A stretch of 64,000 nt of DNA from Fusibacter sp. 3D3 (GTDB lineage: Bacteria > Bacillota > Clostridia > Peptostreptococcales > Acidaminobacteraceae), in the NCBI RefSeq assembly GCF_001748365.1, contig NZ_BDHH01000007.1, positions 159,626 through 223,625 of the forward strand, written 5' to 3'. Under the pieces are notes generated by a model. The model ran no database searches, had not been told where the DNA came from, and saw nothing but the letters and a program-made list of their open reading frames with translations. The translations under genes and the position numbers were made by a program. Below, one piece after another: positions 46,544-57,183 of the stretch (position 1 is the first letter of the stretch; every line of letters starts with the position of its first letter).

Positions 46544-49480
46544 ATGAACTATTTTGATCTTAAAAATATAACCAGAGCTCAATTGATTGAAACGTTACAA
46601 ACACTCAGTAAATCTTATACACCTGAGTGGCATTTTGATGTGGAAAATCCAGACCTTGGCACTTCACTTGCACTGATTTTCGCAGATATGATGACGGATA
46701 CCATAAAAAAGGCTGATCTCATGCCAGATAAGCATTATATAGATTTTTTAAATTTGCTTGACCCTGTACAGAAACCTTCAAAAGGTGCGAAGGGTTATGT
46801 GACCTTTTCCTTGAGCGAAGGCACAAAAGAGGGGGTAAGTGTGCCACTTGGTAAGCAACTCATAGGTGAAAGTGATGCTGAAGATACCTTGATTTTTGAA
46901 ACAACAGAAGATCTCATGATCATCCCCTCAAAGCTCGAAAATATCATTGTCGTCAATTCAGAAACTGATGAAATCACACATCACTTTGATCTCCAAAAAA
47001 GTGATGCAATGACGCCGCTTTATCTGCTAGATTCACCTGTCCTCCATAATTTACAGACGCATGAACTCATTATTAGGCAAGAAAATGCGCTGATATTAAA
47101 CCACGCGCTTGGCATAGAAATACACATAAGCGACGCTCAAAATAAGCTCAGAAAAGAACAGACGCTCAATCAACTTTCCGATCCCAATCAAGTGGAATGG
47201 CTTTATTTAAAAGGGGAATCATGGGTTCCATTTGATCACTTTACACAAGTAGAAAGTGGCATTGTTTTAAAAAATAAAACACTCATAGAACTCGAAACGC
47301 CAGAGATCAAACTTAAAATCAAAAATGCAACGGAGATGATCTGTGATGAAATTCGAATCCACCCTATTTCAGACATTCTAAAACCAGATGCGCTTTACTG
47401 TAACGAAATTGAACTGCCAGAAAAAGATTTTATGATGTTCGGCACACAATTCTTTGCATATGATGCACTCTATATTGCGAGTACAGAATTATTGACGAAA
47501 AAGGGCAGCCATATTACCCTTTCGTTTGAATACATTCTTGAACTTTACAAAACCCCTTTTGATATGCCTTCTCAGAATATCAAGTGGAAAAATATTCTCA
47601 AGAAATCGGATTTAAAAGAACCTGTTGTCAAAAAAATCATTATATCAGACATGGTTTTGGAATATTGGAATGGTATAGGTTGGTCCAAATTGGATACTGA
47701 AATTTTTAATCGAAAAATGTTTGTGACAGATGACAGTGAACCCATAAAACAAAAGATCGTCTTTAAGTGTCCAGACGACCTCGTCAGTACCACTGTTGGC
47801 GCCTACGAAAATTACTGGATAAGACTTAGAATAATAAAAGTTGAAAATGCTTACACCACCCTTGGAGACTACATTGCACCCAAACTCAGATGGCTTAAAA
47901 TGCACTATGTTTACAAGGATAACGGCGTTCTCCCGAGTTCATTTACAAGACATGAATTTATGACTTATAGTGAAATTGATCCTCAATCCAAACCCCTAAA
48001 GCTTTTCAGTGACTATGGTGCACTAGATGCAAAAGCGCTTTATTTGCAGTTTTCTGCCCCGTTGATTGGCGCACCTATCAAAATACTATTTGATATCGGT
48101 ACGGTTTCCGATCTAAAGCCTAATCGGTTCAAATGGCAAATACTTAAGCGTGTTGCCAATAAAGACAAATGGGGTGATATCGATATCGTCGATGACACCA
48201 AATCACTTCATGAAACCGGTGTGGTCACCTTGATCGGCGATGAAAATCACGTGGCATCAACACTATTTAACCATAAGGGTTACTGGATTAGAATTGTTCA
48301 AACAGAATCAGGTACTTTACCAGTATTATTGAATGCCATCTACCTCAACAGTGTAAATGTCACGCAAAAGGAAACGAAACAAAGTCAATATTTCTCTTTG
48401 AGGCATCATGAATACTATAAAGAAATGACACTGAATCATGAAAATCTTGAATTTTTAGAGGTTTGGGTAAACGAACTCAATGTGGCCATAGAAGACATTA
48501 AAAAAACCAAATATGTTTATAGACAAGTTTTTTCGATTGATGGAACACCAGAAGCTCTATGGATCAAATGGGATGCCTACGACAGTATTTCAGAAATGGA
48601 TTCAACCACACGGGGGTATGTTCCCAATGCCTTTGCGGGGCGTATCCAGTTTGGTGATTCTATACAGGGTTTTTTACCAGATGGCACAAATGAAAACAAT
48701 GTTCGTGTGGATTACAAAGTCAATCTCGGTGAATATGGCAACGTGAATGCCTATGAGGTGAAACGGTTAGCGCAAACGATTTCCAATGTGAATACCGTCT
48801 TTAATCCGACGCCATTTCAAGGCGGGCATGCGCCTGAATCCAGAAAAAGAGCACTCAATCGGGTTTCAGAAGCCATTCATCATAGAGGCAGAGCACGCTC
48901 CACAAGAGATTTTGATGCTTTGATTCTATCAGCAGATTACGATATTAAAGAGGTCCTAACCTTGTCGAATACAGATACGTTTGGGAGAACCGCACTTGGC
49001 AAAGTGACCAGTGTCATACTCCCAAAATCAGAAACTTATATGCAAGACTACTTTAGAACATTAAAGTCTAAAATCAAGCATCATTTGAGTGACAAGCTTC
49101 CTTGTACCCTTAAATACGATTACAATTACTTCATCATAGAACCCCTATATATCATTATTGATGTTCAATTTAAAGGGCGAATACAAGATGTCAGTGATTA
49201 CTTAGCCACTTACAATGCCATCGAAAAGACCATCAATCTCTACTTAGATACTTATATGGGCAATAAAAACGGCGAGGGCTGGCATATAGGCGATTTACCG
49301 GATGAAAATTATTTGTTAAGTCAAATCCAACTTATTGATACATTAAAAGAGATAAACCTCTTAGTGTTGAATGCCAAGGTACAAGATGGGTATCAGTTAA
49401 AGGAAATCGCCATTAAAGCATTGAAACAGTTTCCGCATATTGTTATTAAAAACGGCAATCATGCTATTTCACTTAAATAG
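46544..49480 (+). CDS. Large baseplate wedge protein (Afp11/Pvc11, baseplate J-like)
   Basis: The 978-residue protein matches the putative baseplate assembly protein family. The first ~60 residues contain the diagnostic YTPEWHFDVENPDLGTSLAL, the middle is beta-rich, and the C-terminal ~300 residues carry the baseplate-J core (HRGRARSTRDFDALILSADY and EVLTLSNTDTFGRTALG). The length is typical. GAGAGG precedes the ATG. It works with the 49498 product to build the six wedges. Confidence 0.93.
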   Translation: MNYFDLKNITRAQLIETLQTLSKSYTPEWHFDVENPDLGTSLALIFADMMTDTIKKADLMPDKHYIDFLNLLDPVQKPSKGAKGYVTFSLSEGTKEGVSVPLGKQLIGESDAEDTLIFETTEDLMIIPSKLENIIVVNSETDEITHHFDLQKSDAMTPLYLLDSPVLHNLQTHELIIRQENALILNHALGIEIHISDAQNKLRKEQTLNQLSDPNQVEWLYLKGESWVPFDHFTQVESGIVLKNKTLIELETPEIKLKIKNATEMICDEIRIHPISDILKPDALYCNEIELPEKDFMMFGTQFFAYDALYIASTELLTKKGSHITLSFEYILELYKTPFDMPSQNIKWKNILKKSDLKEPVVKKIIISDMVLEYWNGIGWSKLDTEIFNRKMFVTDDSEPIKQKIVFKCPDDLVSTTVGAYENYWIRLRIIKVENAYTTLGDYIAPKLRWLKMHYVYKDNGVLPSSFTRHEFMTYSEIDPQSKPLKLFSDYGALDAKALYLQFSAPLIGAPIKILFDIGTVSDLKPNRFKWQILKRVANKDKWGDIDIVDDTKSLHETGVVTLIGDENHVASTLFNHKGYWIRIVQTESGTLPVLLNAIYLNSVNVTQKETKQSQYFSLRHHEYYKEMTLNHENLEFLEVWVNELNVAIEDIKKTKYVYRQVFSIDGTPEALWIKWDAYDSISEMDSTTRGYVPNAFAGRIQFGDSIQGFLPDGTNENNVRVDYKVNLGEYGNVNAYEVKRLAQTISNVNTVFNPTPFQGGHAPESRKRALNRVSEAIHHRGRARSTRDFDALILSADYDIKEVLTLSNTDTFGRTALGKVTSVILPKSETYMQDYFRTLKSKIKHHLSDKLPCTLKYDYNYFIIEPLYIIIDVQFKGRIQDVSDYLATYNAIEKTINLYLDTYMGNKNGEGWHIGDLPDENYLLSQIQLIDTLKEINLLVLNAKVQDGYQLKEIAIKALKQFPHIVIKNGNHAISLK

Positions 49481-49497
49481 TCACAAGGAGGTCCATC

Positions 49498-51333
49498 ATG
49501 ATTAAAAATCTTAATCTTGATGATCAAAATTTTGATATCATCGTTGAAAATGCCAGAAAAGCCATACGGAAGTACGCGCCATATTGGACAGATGAAAATA
49601 CGCATGATCCTGGTATAACCTTGATCGAACTCTTTGCGTGGCTAAAAGAAATGCTTCAATACTACATGAATCAAACCACAGAGCCTCTTGAATACCAATT
49701 TCTTAATCTCTTTGGTATTCAAAGGGACTTTGGAAAGCCAGCAGAAGTCATCACCAAAGTAATGCACATCCAAGATTTTGAATCACTCCCTTATAAAACA
49801 CAATTTTCAAAGGGCAGATTTACATTTGAAACCCAACGTGCATATGTACTTGATCCCGCCAATATCAGTGATCTTTTATTGGATTATGAAGGGCATATGA
49901 AATCCGTTTATAAAGTGATTGATAACGGCTTGACGGTTTATCCTTTTGGTCCAGAACCGGTCGTCGGTAGTAGCTTCTATATTCAATTCGATACCTCTCA
50001 CGTGACGGATCAAATTTATGAACTCTATTTTCAAGTCTATGATGATTATGGTATAGATAGAAATCCAATCGATCATGCTCAAATGAAGGATTTTAGTCCT
50101 CTTGGAACGATTCGCTCTACCTATAAAAATGAAATTGGGGACTGGGAACCCATTGAAATTATAGCAGATGATACCTTTGGACTCATCAAAAGTGGGCTCG
50201 TGACTTATAAGATTCCGAGTTCAGGCAAGCCCGCTGCAGAGGCTTTTCAAATCAGAGCAGAACTCATTTCAGCGGATTACGATGTCCCGCCGCGTATTAT
50301 AGATGTCTTTAATCGAATCGTTAAACTCAAACAGACCGAAACGGAACCCACATTATACTTTGACGCCACAGGTTTTCCACATCAGGTCATTGAGTTACCC
50401 TATGAAGAAATCTACTATCCAAGCATTGATTTGGAGGTATACGATTTGGAGCATGAGACATGGCAAAAATGGTTTGCTATAGATTCACTTTATGAAGCGG
50501 ATAAAGAAGCGCTGTGTTACACCTTTGAGCCTGAAATTCACAGTATAAAATTTGGAGATCAAAAAAAGGGTAGAATCCCTCCAAAAGGACTCAATGCCAT
50601 CCGAATCCATCATTTAGAAAAATCACATCTAAACCATGGCAATATCGCAGTCGATACGCTTACGTCTGAGACCAGTTCTGTGGTGTTAAAAAGTTTAACC
50701 TATGCTGTAGGCGGACGTGGTATTAAAACCTTAGAGCAAATGAAATCTGAACTCTATGATCAAATGAATCATACCAAAGTGGCTGTAACTGAAATCGATT
50801 TCGAGCGAATTCTCAAAAACACCCCTGGATTGATGATAGAAAAGACCAAGTGCTTGCCCCTTTATCGCCCTGGACTTCAGGATTATCCGAACAAGCTTGT
50901 GGATAATGAAGTGTCCGTGTTAGTGGTACCCTATGGTCTTAGTATGCAGAATAGACTCAATAAGACCTATATTAAAAATTTGAGAAGAGAAATAGAAAAA
51001 TATCGCATGATCACCACCGAAATACACATTCTAAATCCTGTTTATTATGATATTGAGGTCTATTTAGAACTAAAATCTACTCATGATCACAAAGTGATGG
51101 CCAAACAGGTGGAACAAACTTTAAAGGCACACTATAAAAACGATTTTGGACAGGATATATCGAAAAGCCAATTTTACAAACTTTTAACCGAAGTTGAAGG
51201 CATCGAAACGATCAAGAACATCCGATTATCCAGTTTGCAACCTCTTTCAAGAACAAAATTGGGGGATCTTGAAATTCCACCTTATGGGATCGGATTTTTA
51301 AAACATATTGAAATTGTTTGGCTTGAAGACTAA
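49498..51333 (+). CDS. Second baseplate wedge protein (Afp12/Pvc12, baseplate J-like)
   Basis: The 611-residue protein starts with YAPYWTDENTHDPGITLIEL and FAWLKEMLQYYMNQTTEPLE, the hallmark N-terminus of the Afp12 family. A central beta domain and a C-terminal baseplate-J-type domain follow (AVTEIDFERILKNTPGLMIE and YYDIEVYLELKSTHD). AAGGAGG lies right upstream. It is the natural heterodimer partner of the 46544 protein. Confidence 0.94.
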   Translation: MIKNLNLDDQNFDIIVENARKAIRKYAPYWTDENTHDPGITLIELFAWLKEMLQYYMNQTTEPLEYQFLNLFGIQRDFGKPAEVITKVMHIQDFESLPYKTQFSKGRFTFETQRAYVLDPANISDLLLDYEGHMKSVYKVIDNGLTVYPFGPEPVVGSSFYIQFDTSHVTDQIYELYFQVYDDYGIDRNPIDHAQMKDFSPLGTIRSTYKNEIGDWEPIEIIADDTFGLIKSGLVTYKIPSSGKPAAEAFQIRAELISADYDVPPRIIDVFNRIVKLKQTETEPTLYFDATGFPHQVIELPYEEIYYPSIDLEVYDLEHETWQKWFAIDSLYEADKEALCYTFEPEIHSIKFGDQKKGRIPPKGLNAIRIHHLEKSHLNHGNIAVDTLTSETSSVVLKSLTYAVGGRGIKTLEQMKSELYDQMNHTKVAVTEIDFERILKNTPGLMIEKTKCLPLYRPGLQDYPNKLVDNEVSVLVVPYGLSMQNRLNKTYIKNLRREIEKYRMITTEIHILNPVYYDIEVYLELKSTHDHKVMAKQVEQTLKAHYKNDFGQDISKSQFYKLLTEVEGIETIKNIRLSSLQPLSRTKLGDLEIPPYGIGFLKHIEIVWLED

Positions 51334-51354
51334 AAACAGGAGGGGGGCATCATT

Positions 51355-52449
51355 TTGAATGCATTTCTGAAAGTGGATACTGAGAGATCATGGCAAAAGG
51401 GCTATTATGAGGATTTGACCATCGATCCAAATGGTGTCTCTTTAAACCACGGAAGGGGCTGCTATATAGGGCCAATCATCGATACTGAGGAATATGAACA
51501 TATGTGGTCAAGACTACATGTGAAAAGAATTTCCAGAGTTGAAACCAAGCTGATATTCTACACTGTGGCTGTTGAGCAATTGATTATTCAAGACGGCAAG
51601 GACTTGCTTGATCTAAACGATGTCATTCAAAACCAATCCATTAAGCCTTTTGATTTGATTGAAAAGCTTAAAACACTCAATCCCAAAAGACATGAGAATT
51701 TAAATGATATTTTACTCAATACGCATAAAGGTCGATATCTCATCTATTGGTTTGAACTGATTTCAGAAGGGGAATCCGACTATATAGAAGGTCTTGAAAT
51801 CCATTATGAACCCTATTCTTGGATTAACTATCTCCCCCAAATCTATGCAGAAAACAAAGATTTTTTGGAACGCTATTTGGCTATATTTCAAACTGTATTT
51901 GATGATCTGGAAGGCATTGTGGACAGCATGCCAGAGGTGTATATTCCAAGGAAAACAAAAGAATCCTTTTTGAACACATTAAACGAGTGGCTTCCAATTG
52001 ATAGTTTTCAGTATTTTACAGAAGCACAAAAACGCGATTTACTAAGTAACTACCACGAACTCAATCAAAAAAGAGGGACCAAAGAAGGCCTTATCCAGCT
52101 GATTACAATTTTTACAGGGACGATTCCCTTTGTGGTTGAGTTTAAAGATTATAAGCATTTGAGCACTCACAAATCACTTTATGAACGGCTGTACATGAAT
52201 CATCCGTTTGGTTTTACACTTCTTATACCATCGGAACTCATTACGAATAAAGCAAAATTTAATGCACTCAATCAAATTATCAGGAACTACATCCCCGCAC
52301 AAGTCACCTACAAAATTGCACCAATTAATACGTATATGATTTTAGACGACTATGCCTATTTGGGGATCAATTCTTATATTTATCACCAAACAGATATTAA
52401 ACTGGATGATAACGCCATGCTCTCAATGGGTGTCATCGGCCACGAATAA
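51355..52449 (+). CDS. Phage tail protein I-like baseplate protein
   Basis: The 364-residue protein belongs to the tail-protein-I (P2 gpI-like, TIGR02242-type) family found after the J-like genes. The key region is INYLPQIYAENKDFLERYLA, EVYIPRKTKESFLNTLNEWL and YHELNQKRGTKEGLIQL. It also has an N-terminal ~150-residue beta domain. The start appears to be TTG 51355 behind GGAGGGGGG; there is no ATG until residue ~46. It likely attaches fibres or closes the baseplate. Confidence 0.88.
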   Translation: MNAFLKVDTERSWQKGYYEDLTIDPNGVSLNHGRGCYIGPIIDTEEYEHMWSRLHVKRISRVETKLIFYTVAVEQLIIQDGKDLLDLNDVIQNQSIKPFDLIEKLKTLNPKRHENLNDILLNTHKGRYLIYWFELISEGESDYIEGLEIHYEPYSWINYLPQIYAENKDFLERYLAIFQTVFDDLEGIVDSMPEVYIPRKTKESFLNTLNEWLPIDSFQYFTEAQKRDLLSNYHELNQKRGTKEGLIQLITIFTGTIPFVVEFKDYKHLSTHKSLYERLYMNHPFGFTLLIPSELITNKAKFNALNQIIRNYIPAQVTYKIAPINTYMILDDYAYLGINSYIYHQTDIKLDDNAMLSMGVIGHE

Positions 52450-52468
52450 GTGAGAAAGGATGATCGAC

Positions 52469-54217
52469 GTGAATAATCATAAAATAATACCATTTGAACG
52501 CAATCGCTATTTTTACGGTAAATTATTAACCGTTCGAGATTTTGAAATTGAACAAAAGTACTTTAACGACAAGCGCCGTCTCATGAACAGAATTCTCATG
52601 GGCCCAGGGATTTTAGCAGGTTTAAACGTACTGACTGTGGACGACAAGACACTTTTGATTGAGCCCGGTGTTGCAGTGGATTACCTCGGAAGGGAAATCG
52701 TCAGCGATGCGCCGTTTACCAGTAGGCTCTCTGTCATTGAAGGCTTTGACCAATTACCAGATTATAGTGATGCTTATTTAAATATTGCCTATTTTGAAGA
52801 ATCTAAGGAAGCGGTACATAACATTTCACAAAGTGAAAATGAGTACAATCGTGTATTAGAGGCCTATAAACTTACACTCTCCACAGAGGCGCCTAGTGTC
52901 GAACATTCACTCCTTGATATGATTGGGCTGAAGCAGTTTACATTACTAGACAACGAGACTTTTGCCCTTTATTTAAAACTGGACCATGTGGCCAATGTAG
53001 AAGAGGGGTTCAATGCGTATCTTAAAATTCATAAAAAACAAGAAACAGATACTGTGAAAATCAATATCACTTTATCGTCACAGTATATCAACTACGGTCA
53101 GCCTATGGTCCTCACATTTGATGAAACACTTGTTAAGAGTACAGATGCTTATGAAATGGCATGGCATTTTGACGTGAGTCAAGTCAAACCTCAAGATGAT
53201 CTCATTCAGCTCAGCGGTTTTTCACTTACTTCTGAGAGCGTTCAAATCAATCATCTAGATATTTCACTCAAGCATGCGGTTCAGCTCAGCGCGCTTTCGA
53301 AGCTCGAACAAATCGAGCATAAATACAGAACTTTATCGCTTGATGACCTCATGATGGCCTCTGCTGGCGATGAAATTTGCCTTGCCAAGCTTAAGGTGCT
53401 TAAAACAGAACGCACCTATGTCATCGAATCCATTACCAACGATCCATTGGACCAATTGCTGGGCAATTTTCAACTCTCTAAAATTAGAAAGTTAGAGACT
53501 TTCCAGAAAGTCAGCGCTTTAGAAAACAGACCACTGCCATCAAATGTCGTCAATCCACATTCAGAAGAAAAAACGACAATGCCTGAGGTCAGCTCGACTA
53601 CAGGTAGCATTACCTTCATGTTTAACGATAAGCTTGACGTCAAAGCAAAATTTTTCTCTGAGGAAATTGAGCACGGCCTTGGAACTGGAGATGTGTTTAT
53701 ACAAATTGCCATAGACTCAGAAACCAGCGAAGGCGATGCTGCATTTGGCTATCAAAACCAAATGGTATTCGGCGATTACGAACTCTTTGAAAAGAGTAAT
53801 TATGAACCCGTCGTGCCCGTGGTAAAGTCTGCCGCAATCACTTACAAGAATAAAGGCACTTTCATCGTGGGAATTCAGTTCCTCGAGAGCTATTCAAGAA
53901 GTGAGCTCCGAGTCAAGTGGACAGCGACTAAAATTAACAGACGTTATGAGCCCATGTTTGCCCTTAAAAATCAATTGGTGATTAAACCTGCCATGTCCAA
54001 AGTGAAAATCAGAAGTAAAATCAGCTATAATGTTTTCAAAGATGGAGAACCCGTGCCTTGTACTTGGCACATCAAAGAAGAAAATGGCGGTGAAATCGAT
54101 GCAAATGGCGTCTACATGAGCCCAAGCGTGGAAGGTGTCTATGAAATCATAGCGGATGTGACGGATTATCACGAAAAACTCTCTGCCTTTGTTGTGGTGG
54201 AAAATGAAGATGAATGA
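52469..54217 (+). CDS. eCIS-associated baseplate/fibre-like protein with Ig-like C-terminus
   Basis: The 582-residue protein has an N-terminal domain (NRYFYGKLLTVRDFEIEQKY ... GPGILAGLNV) that recurs in eCIS clusters of Gram-positive bacteria. A beta-rich centre and a C-terminal Ig-like fold (VPCTWHIKEENGGEIDANGV, then SPSVEGVYEIIADV) follow. It probably sits on the baseplate and may contact targets. AAAGGA abuts the in-frame ATG at 52460, so GTG 52469, eight bases downstream, is the better start. Function is inferred from position and fold only. Confidence 0.78.
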   Translation: MNNHKIIPFERNRYFYGKLLTVRDFEIEQKYFNDKRRLMNRILMGPGILAGLNVLTVDDKTLLIEPGVAVDYLGREIVSDAPFTSRLSVIEGFDQLPDYSDAYLNIAYFEESKEAVHNISQSENEYNRVLEAYKLTLSTEAPSVEHSLLDMIGLKQFTLLDNETFALYLKLDHVANVEEGFNAYLKIHKKQETDTVKINITLSSQYINYGQPMVLTFDETLVKSTDAYEMAWHFDVSQVKPQDDLIQLSGFSLTSESVQINHLDISLKHAVQLSALSKLEQIEHKYRTLSLDDLMMASAGDEICLAKLKVLKTERTYVIESITNDPLDQLLGNFQLSKIRKLETFQKVSALENRPLPSNVVNPHSEEKTTMPEVSSTTGSITFMFNDKLDVKAKFFSEEIEHGLGTGDVFIQIAIDSETSEGDAAFGYQNQMVFGDYELFEKSNYEPVVPVVKSAAITYKNKGTFIVGIQFLESYSRSELRVKWTATKINRRYEPMFALKNQLVIKPAMSKVKIRSKISYNVFKDGEPVPCTWHIKEENGGEIDANGVYMSPSVEGVYEIIADVTDYHEKLSAFVVVENEDE

Positions 54218-54257
54218 CATGGAAACATCGGCATGTAGGTGAAAGGAGTACGACCCT

Positions 54258-57131
54258 ATGGTGGCAGAACAACTTCAAAATGTTAACACTCCAAAAACTA
54301 ACGAAACCGGAATCCCTGATAATTTAAAGCAAAAAGTAGAAGATGCCTCAGGCTTATCACTTGATGACGTTCGGGTCCATTATCATTCAGATGAACCTAA
54401 AAAAATAAAAGCACGTGCCTATACTCAGGGCAGTGAAATCTATATTGCCCCTGGACAGGAAAAATGCCTTGAACACGAACTTCAGCATGTGGTGCAACAA
54501 AAAGAAGGTAGAGTCAAGCCCACCACCACCGAAAATGGAAAAGTGATCAACGATAGTCCTGCCCTTGAAGACGAAGCCAGCCGCCCTATACAAGGCACTG
54601 GGGATTCTTCTGCTCCAAAAGAAAATGTTGCACTTTCAGGTGAGCAGCCTATTCAGATGATGAAGGCAGAAAAAGACAGTATATTTGAGATCCAGACCAT
54701 AAAAGAACAAATCAAAACATTGATTGAAGAAATTAACCTAGATAAAACTCAAAAGGGTTGGCCAACTCAAGTCCCTGATGATAACACATTAACCCAATAT
54801 GCCATTCGTGTCCAAGAACTGCTTGAAGATATAAGACAAGTAGATCTTCAATTCTTAGCAGCCACAGCCCTTTCCTATGAGGACGATACACGGGAACCGG
54901 CTAAGACGACAAAGAATGCTCTAACAAAAGAAGATGAAGACTTGTTTACGATTCCTGTAGGAAAGCCTGAAACAGAAGATGATAAAGAAAAAAGAGAAAA
55001 AAAGCAAGAAAAGTTGAGGGAAGAGCAAGAAAAAAATAAGGGGATTTTGTTAGAAAAACTGGCGTATTTGAAAGGCATAAAAGAGAAAGTTCAAAGTCAA
55101 TTTGAAACAAATAAATCTAAATATGACTTAGCAAAGTCAAATCTTACCCGTGCCCGTAAAGAAAAGTTAATCAATAGCTTAACAAAAACGATGAATAAAT
55201 CTGAACAAAAATATAAATCTGCAGAAAAATATCTTTCAGATGTTAATGAACAAATTAGCCTGTTAGAAACGACTTTAAAGAATTCAGATCAAAAAGGTTA
55301 TGTATTCAATCAAAGCACGCTGCTCACAAAAATAGATGGTAAAATCAAGCTCTATATGGCAATTGTTGCCCCGAGCAAAGAGCGAAAAGATATTAAAGAA
55401 ACAGATGATCCCCTTAGCACAAGCGGCAAAACACTTGGCACAAGTGGCGCAATGCATCAATGGGGTGTCTCTACACCTGTGCGGGCTTTTTCATGGTTGA
55501 CAAAATACCTGATGGATAAAACAGCTGTATCTAACACTGCACCAGTCATTCGGACATTATCAGCAAAACCTGATGCCATTAAAGTACTACAACAAAATGC
55601 CGTTAGTGAATCCTTTAAGGGTACAAAATCTACAGGTCCTCAGAACGAAGATTTTAAAGTTCCGGATCAGTATGGTATGGCGCCTGGTTCAGAGGCTTTT
55701 AATAAATTAATCGCATCAAAACCTGAGTTACAGTCTGTCGCAGAAGAAGATATAATGCCTGATGATTTACTAGAAGGAGCAGGGCATATACAAAGTTATG
55801 ATGATTTCAAGATGAATATCGGTTTTTCTCGGATGAAGGACGATAAAACGCAAGCTACTGACGTGCACTTTTTTGACAAAGAACATACCGCTTTTCATGA
55901 GGTTAAGACTGATGATACACCAAGTCTTTATTCACCTAAAGCTGCCAAAGAGAACTATGAAACATACAACAAAAAAATGGACGGTTTTATTCATCTTTTA
56001 GGTAAACAAACATATGTTAAAAATGCAGAAGAGAAAAACTTAATAGGTCAGAAGCCTTCTGATGCTGTAGCCGTGAGAGCTGAACTTAAAGTGCTTCTTG
56101 AAGCAAATCATTGCATCCCATCGGGAGCTGAAAATGACTTATATGGCAACAGCATCTCTGCTCAGAAAAGTGAGCAGGACTTTGCACTGAAACACATCAG
56201 CGGTGCAGATAAGACCCTTTTAAGTTTAATCAACCTCACTGAATTGAGATATCAAAAAATATTTAACACGTTATCTGATTCCACTTATTCAAAGCAAGAC
56301 TTTAAAAAGGTAAAAAAACAGAGAGAGAGTAAAGAGAAAAGTTTGGTAGACTCTATCGGCCTTAAACTCGAAATAGAATTACTAGCAGACTCTCTTAAAG
56401 AAGTTTCAGTTAAGGACCTCTTTAAAGACCCCAAAAGTGTTGGAGACTACTTTAACGGGTTGAGAGCACTTGATAAAACAGATCCTGAAATCAAATTAAG
56501 AGTAACCGCTTTTTGTTTTAAACTATTAAGAACTATTATGGATGCGATTCCAAGTAATTCAACAAATATTCATCCAGATGAGGAACACGATCAAACGGAA
56601 GGCAACTTGTTTAGCAAAAGAGAATCTGGCGATTATTTTGACGTGCTTAATCGCAAAGAACATAAAATAATCCCTGCTAACGCAAACGATCCTACGTCAA
56701 AAGAAATGCTCGTGCCCTATGATAAGCTCACCAGTAAAGGCCGTTTTAAGCCCGCTGGTGACGCGACGAAAAAGGAACAAATTCCTTTTGTTGGTGGTGC
56801 GTCTGGAACCACAAGAGATATGACACGCGATCTTATGGAACAGGGCATTAAGGATACGAATACGAAAAATAAGTGGCTAAAAACCGAAAAAGATTACTGG
56901 GATTTCCAACTTATGAATGCTGCGTTTATGATCACTTATGATTACCATAGCTTTGTTGAAGTGCTTTTTAGAGCTGCCACCACAAGACTTGAATATAATC
57001 CTAATGAAAATGTTTCTCAAAAAATATATGACTACTTGAAGCTTATCGCAGACGATACCATTAAAGATGTTACAAACAAAACCATTATTGGAGCCATAAA
57101 GAAAATTATTGAAAGAGGTATAAAAAAATAA
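54258..57131 (+). CDS. DUF4157 (eCIS core domain) putative cargo/effector protein
   Basis: The 957-residue protein starts with the DUF4157 domain (~15-115): ASGLSLDDVRVHYHSDEPKK, AYTQGSEIYIAPGQEK and the HELQHVVQQ motif (HExxH-type, His72/His76). This domain marks proteins loaded in or tied to eCIS particles. A Lys/Glu-rich coiled coil (~220-330) follows. The remaining ~600 residues match no family I can name. They include FVGGASGTTRDMTRDLMEQG and a late MITYDYHSFVEVLFRAA that may hold active-site residues. It is the last gene of the cluster, the common place for cargo. Whether the HExxH is catalytic or structural is unknown. RBS GAAAGGAG. Confidence 0.82.
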   Translation: MVAEQLQNVNTPKTNETGIPDNLKQKVEDASGLSLDDVRVHYHSDEPKKIKARAYTQGSEIYIAPGQEKCLEHELQHVVQQKEGRVKPTTTENGKVINDSPALEDEASRPIQGTGDSSAPKENVALSGEQPIQMMKAEKDSIFEIQTIKEQIKTLIEEINLDKTQKGWPTQVPDDNTLTQYAIRVQELLEDIRQVDLQFLAATALSYEDDTREPAKTTKNALTKEDEDLFTIPVGKPETEDDKEKREKKQEKLREEQEKNKGILLEKLAYLKGIKEKVQSQFETNKSKYDLAKSNLTRARKEKLINSLTKTMNKSEQKYKSAEKYLSDVNEQISLLETTLKNSDQKGYVFNQSTLLTKIDGKIKLYMAIVAPSKERKDIKETDDPLSTSGKTLGTSGAMHQWGVSTPVRAFSWLTKYLMDKTAVSNTAPVIRTLSAKPDAIKVLQQNAVSESFKGTKSTGPQNEDFKVPDQYGMAPGSEAFNKLIASKPELQSVAEEDIMPDDLLEGAGHIQSYDDFKMNIGFSRMKDDKTQATDVHFFDKEHTAFHEVKTDDTPSLYSPKAAKENYETYNKKMDGFIHLLGKQTYVKNAEEKNLIGQKPSDAVAVRAELKVLLEANHCIPSGAENDLYGNSISAQKSEQDFALKHISGADKTLLSLINLTELRYQKIFNTLSDSTYSKQDFKKVKKQRESKEKSLVDSIGLKLEIELLADSLKEVSVKDLFKDPKSVGDYFNGLRALDKTDPEIKLRVTAFCFKLLRTIMDAIPSNSTNIHPDEEHDQTEGNLFSKRESGDYFDVLNRKEHKIIPANANDPTSKEMLVPYDKLTSKGRFKPAGDATKKEQIPFVGGASGTTRDMTRDLMEQGIKDTNTKNKWLKTEKDYWDFQLMNAAFMITYDYHSFVEVLFRAATTRLEYNPNENVSQKIYDYLKLIADDTIKDVTNKTIIGAIKKIIERGIKK

Positions 57132-57142
57132 GTTTGGTTAGA

Positions 57143-57183
57143 TTTTTGTTACGTTGTGTACCACGTACACAACGTAACAAAAA
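57143..57183. repeat. Perfect 19-bp-arm palindrome after the cargo gene
   Basis: Arms 57143-57161 and 57165-57183 are exact reverse complements around a CAC loop. The core is GTTACGTTGTGTAC. It is followed by A, not T, so it is not a normal terminator. A shorter copy with a GTG loop, the opposite orientation, lies at 59009-59035. The rest of the 57132-57470 spacer is duplicate copy 1 and a short leader. Confidence 0.9.

Noticed and set aside
29674..57131. Prophage or type VI secretion system
   Set aside because: There are sheath, tube and baseplate genes but no capsid, portal, terminase, integrase or lysis genes, and no TssJLM membrane complex or TssB/TssC pair. DUF4255, DUF4157, the AAA+ ATPase and J-like baseplate genes fit an eCIS.
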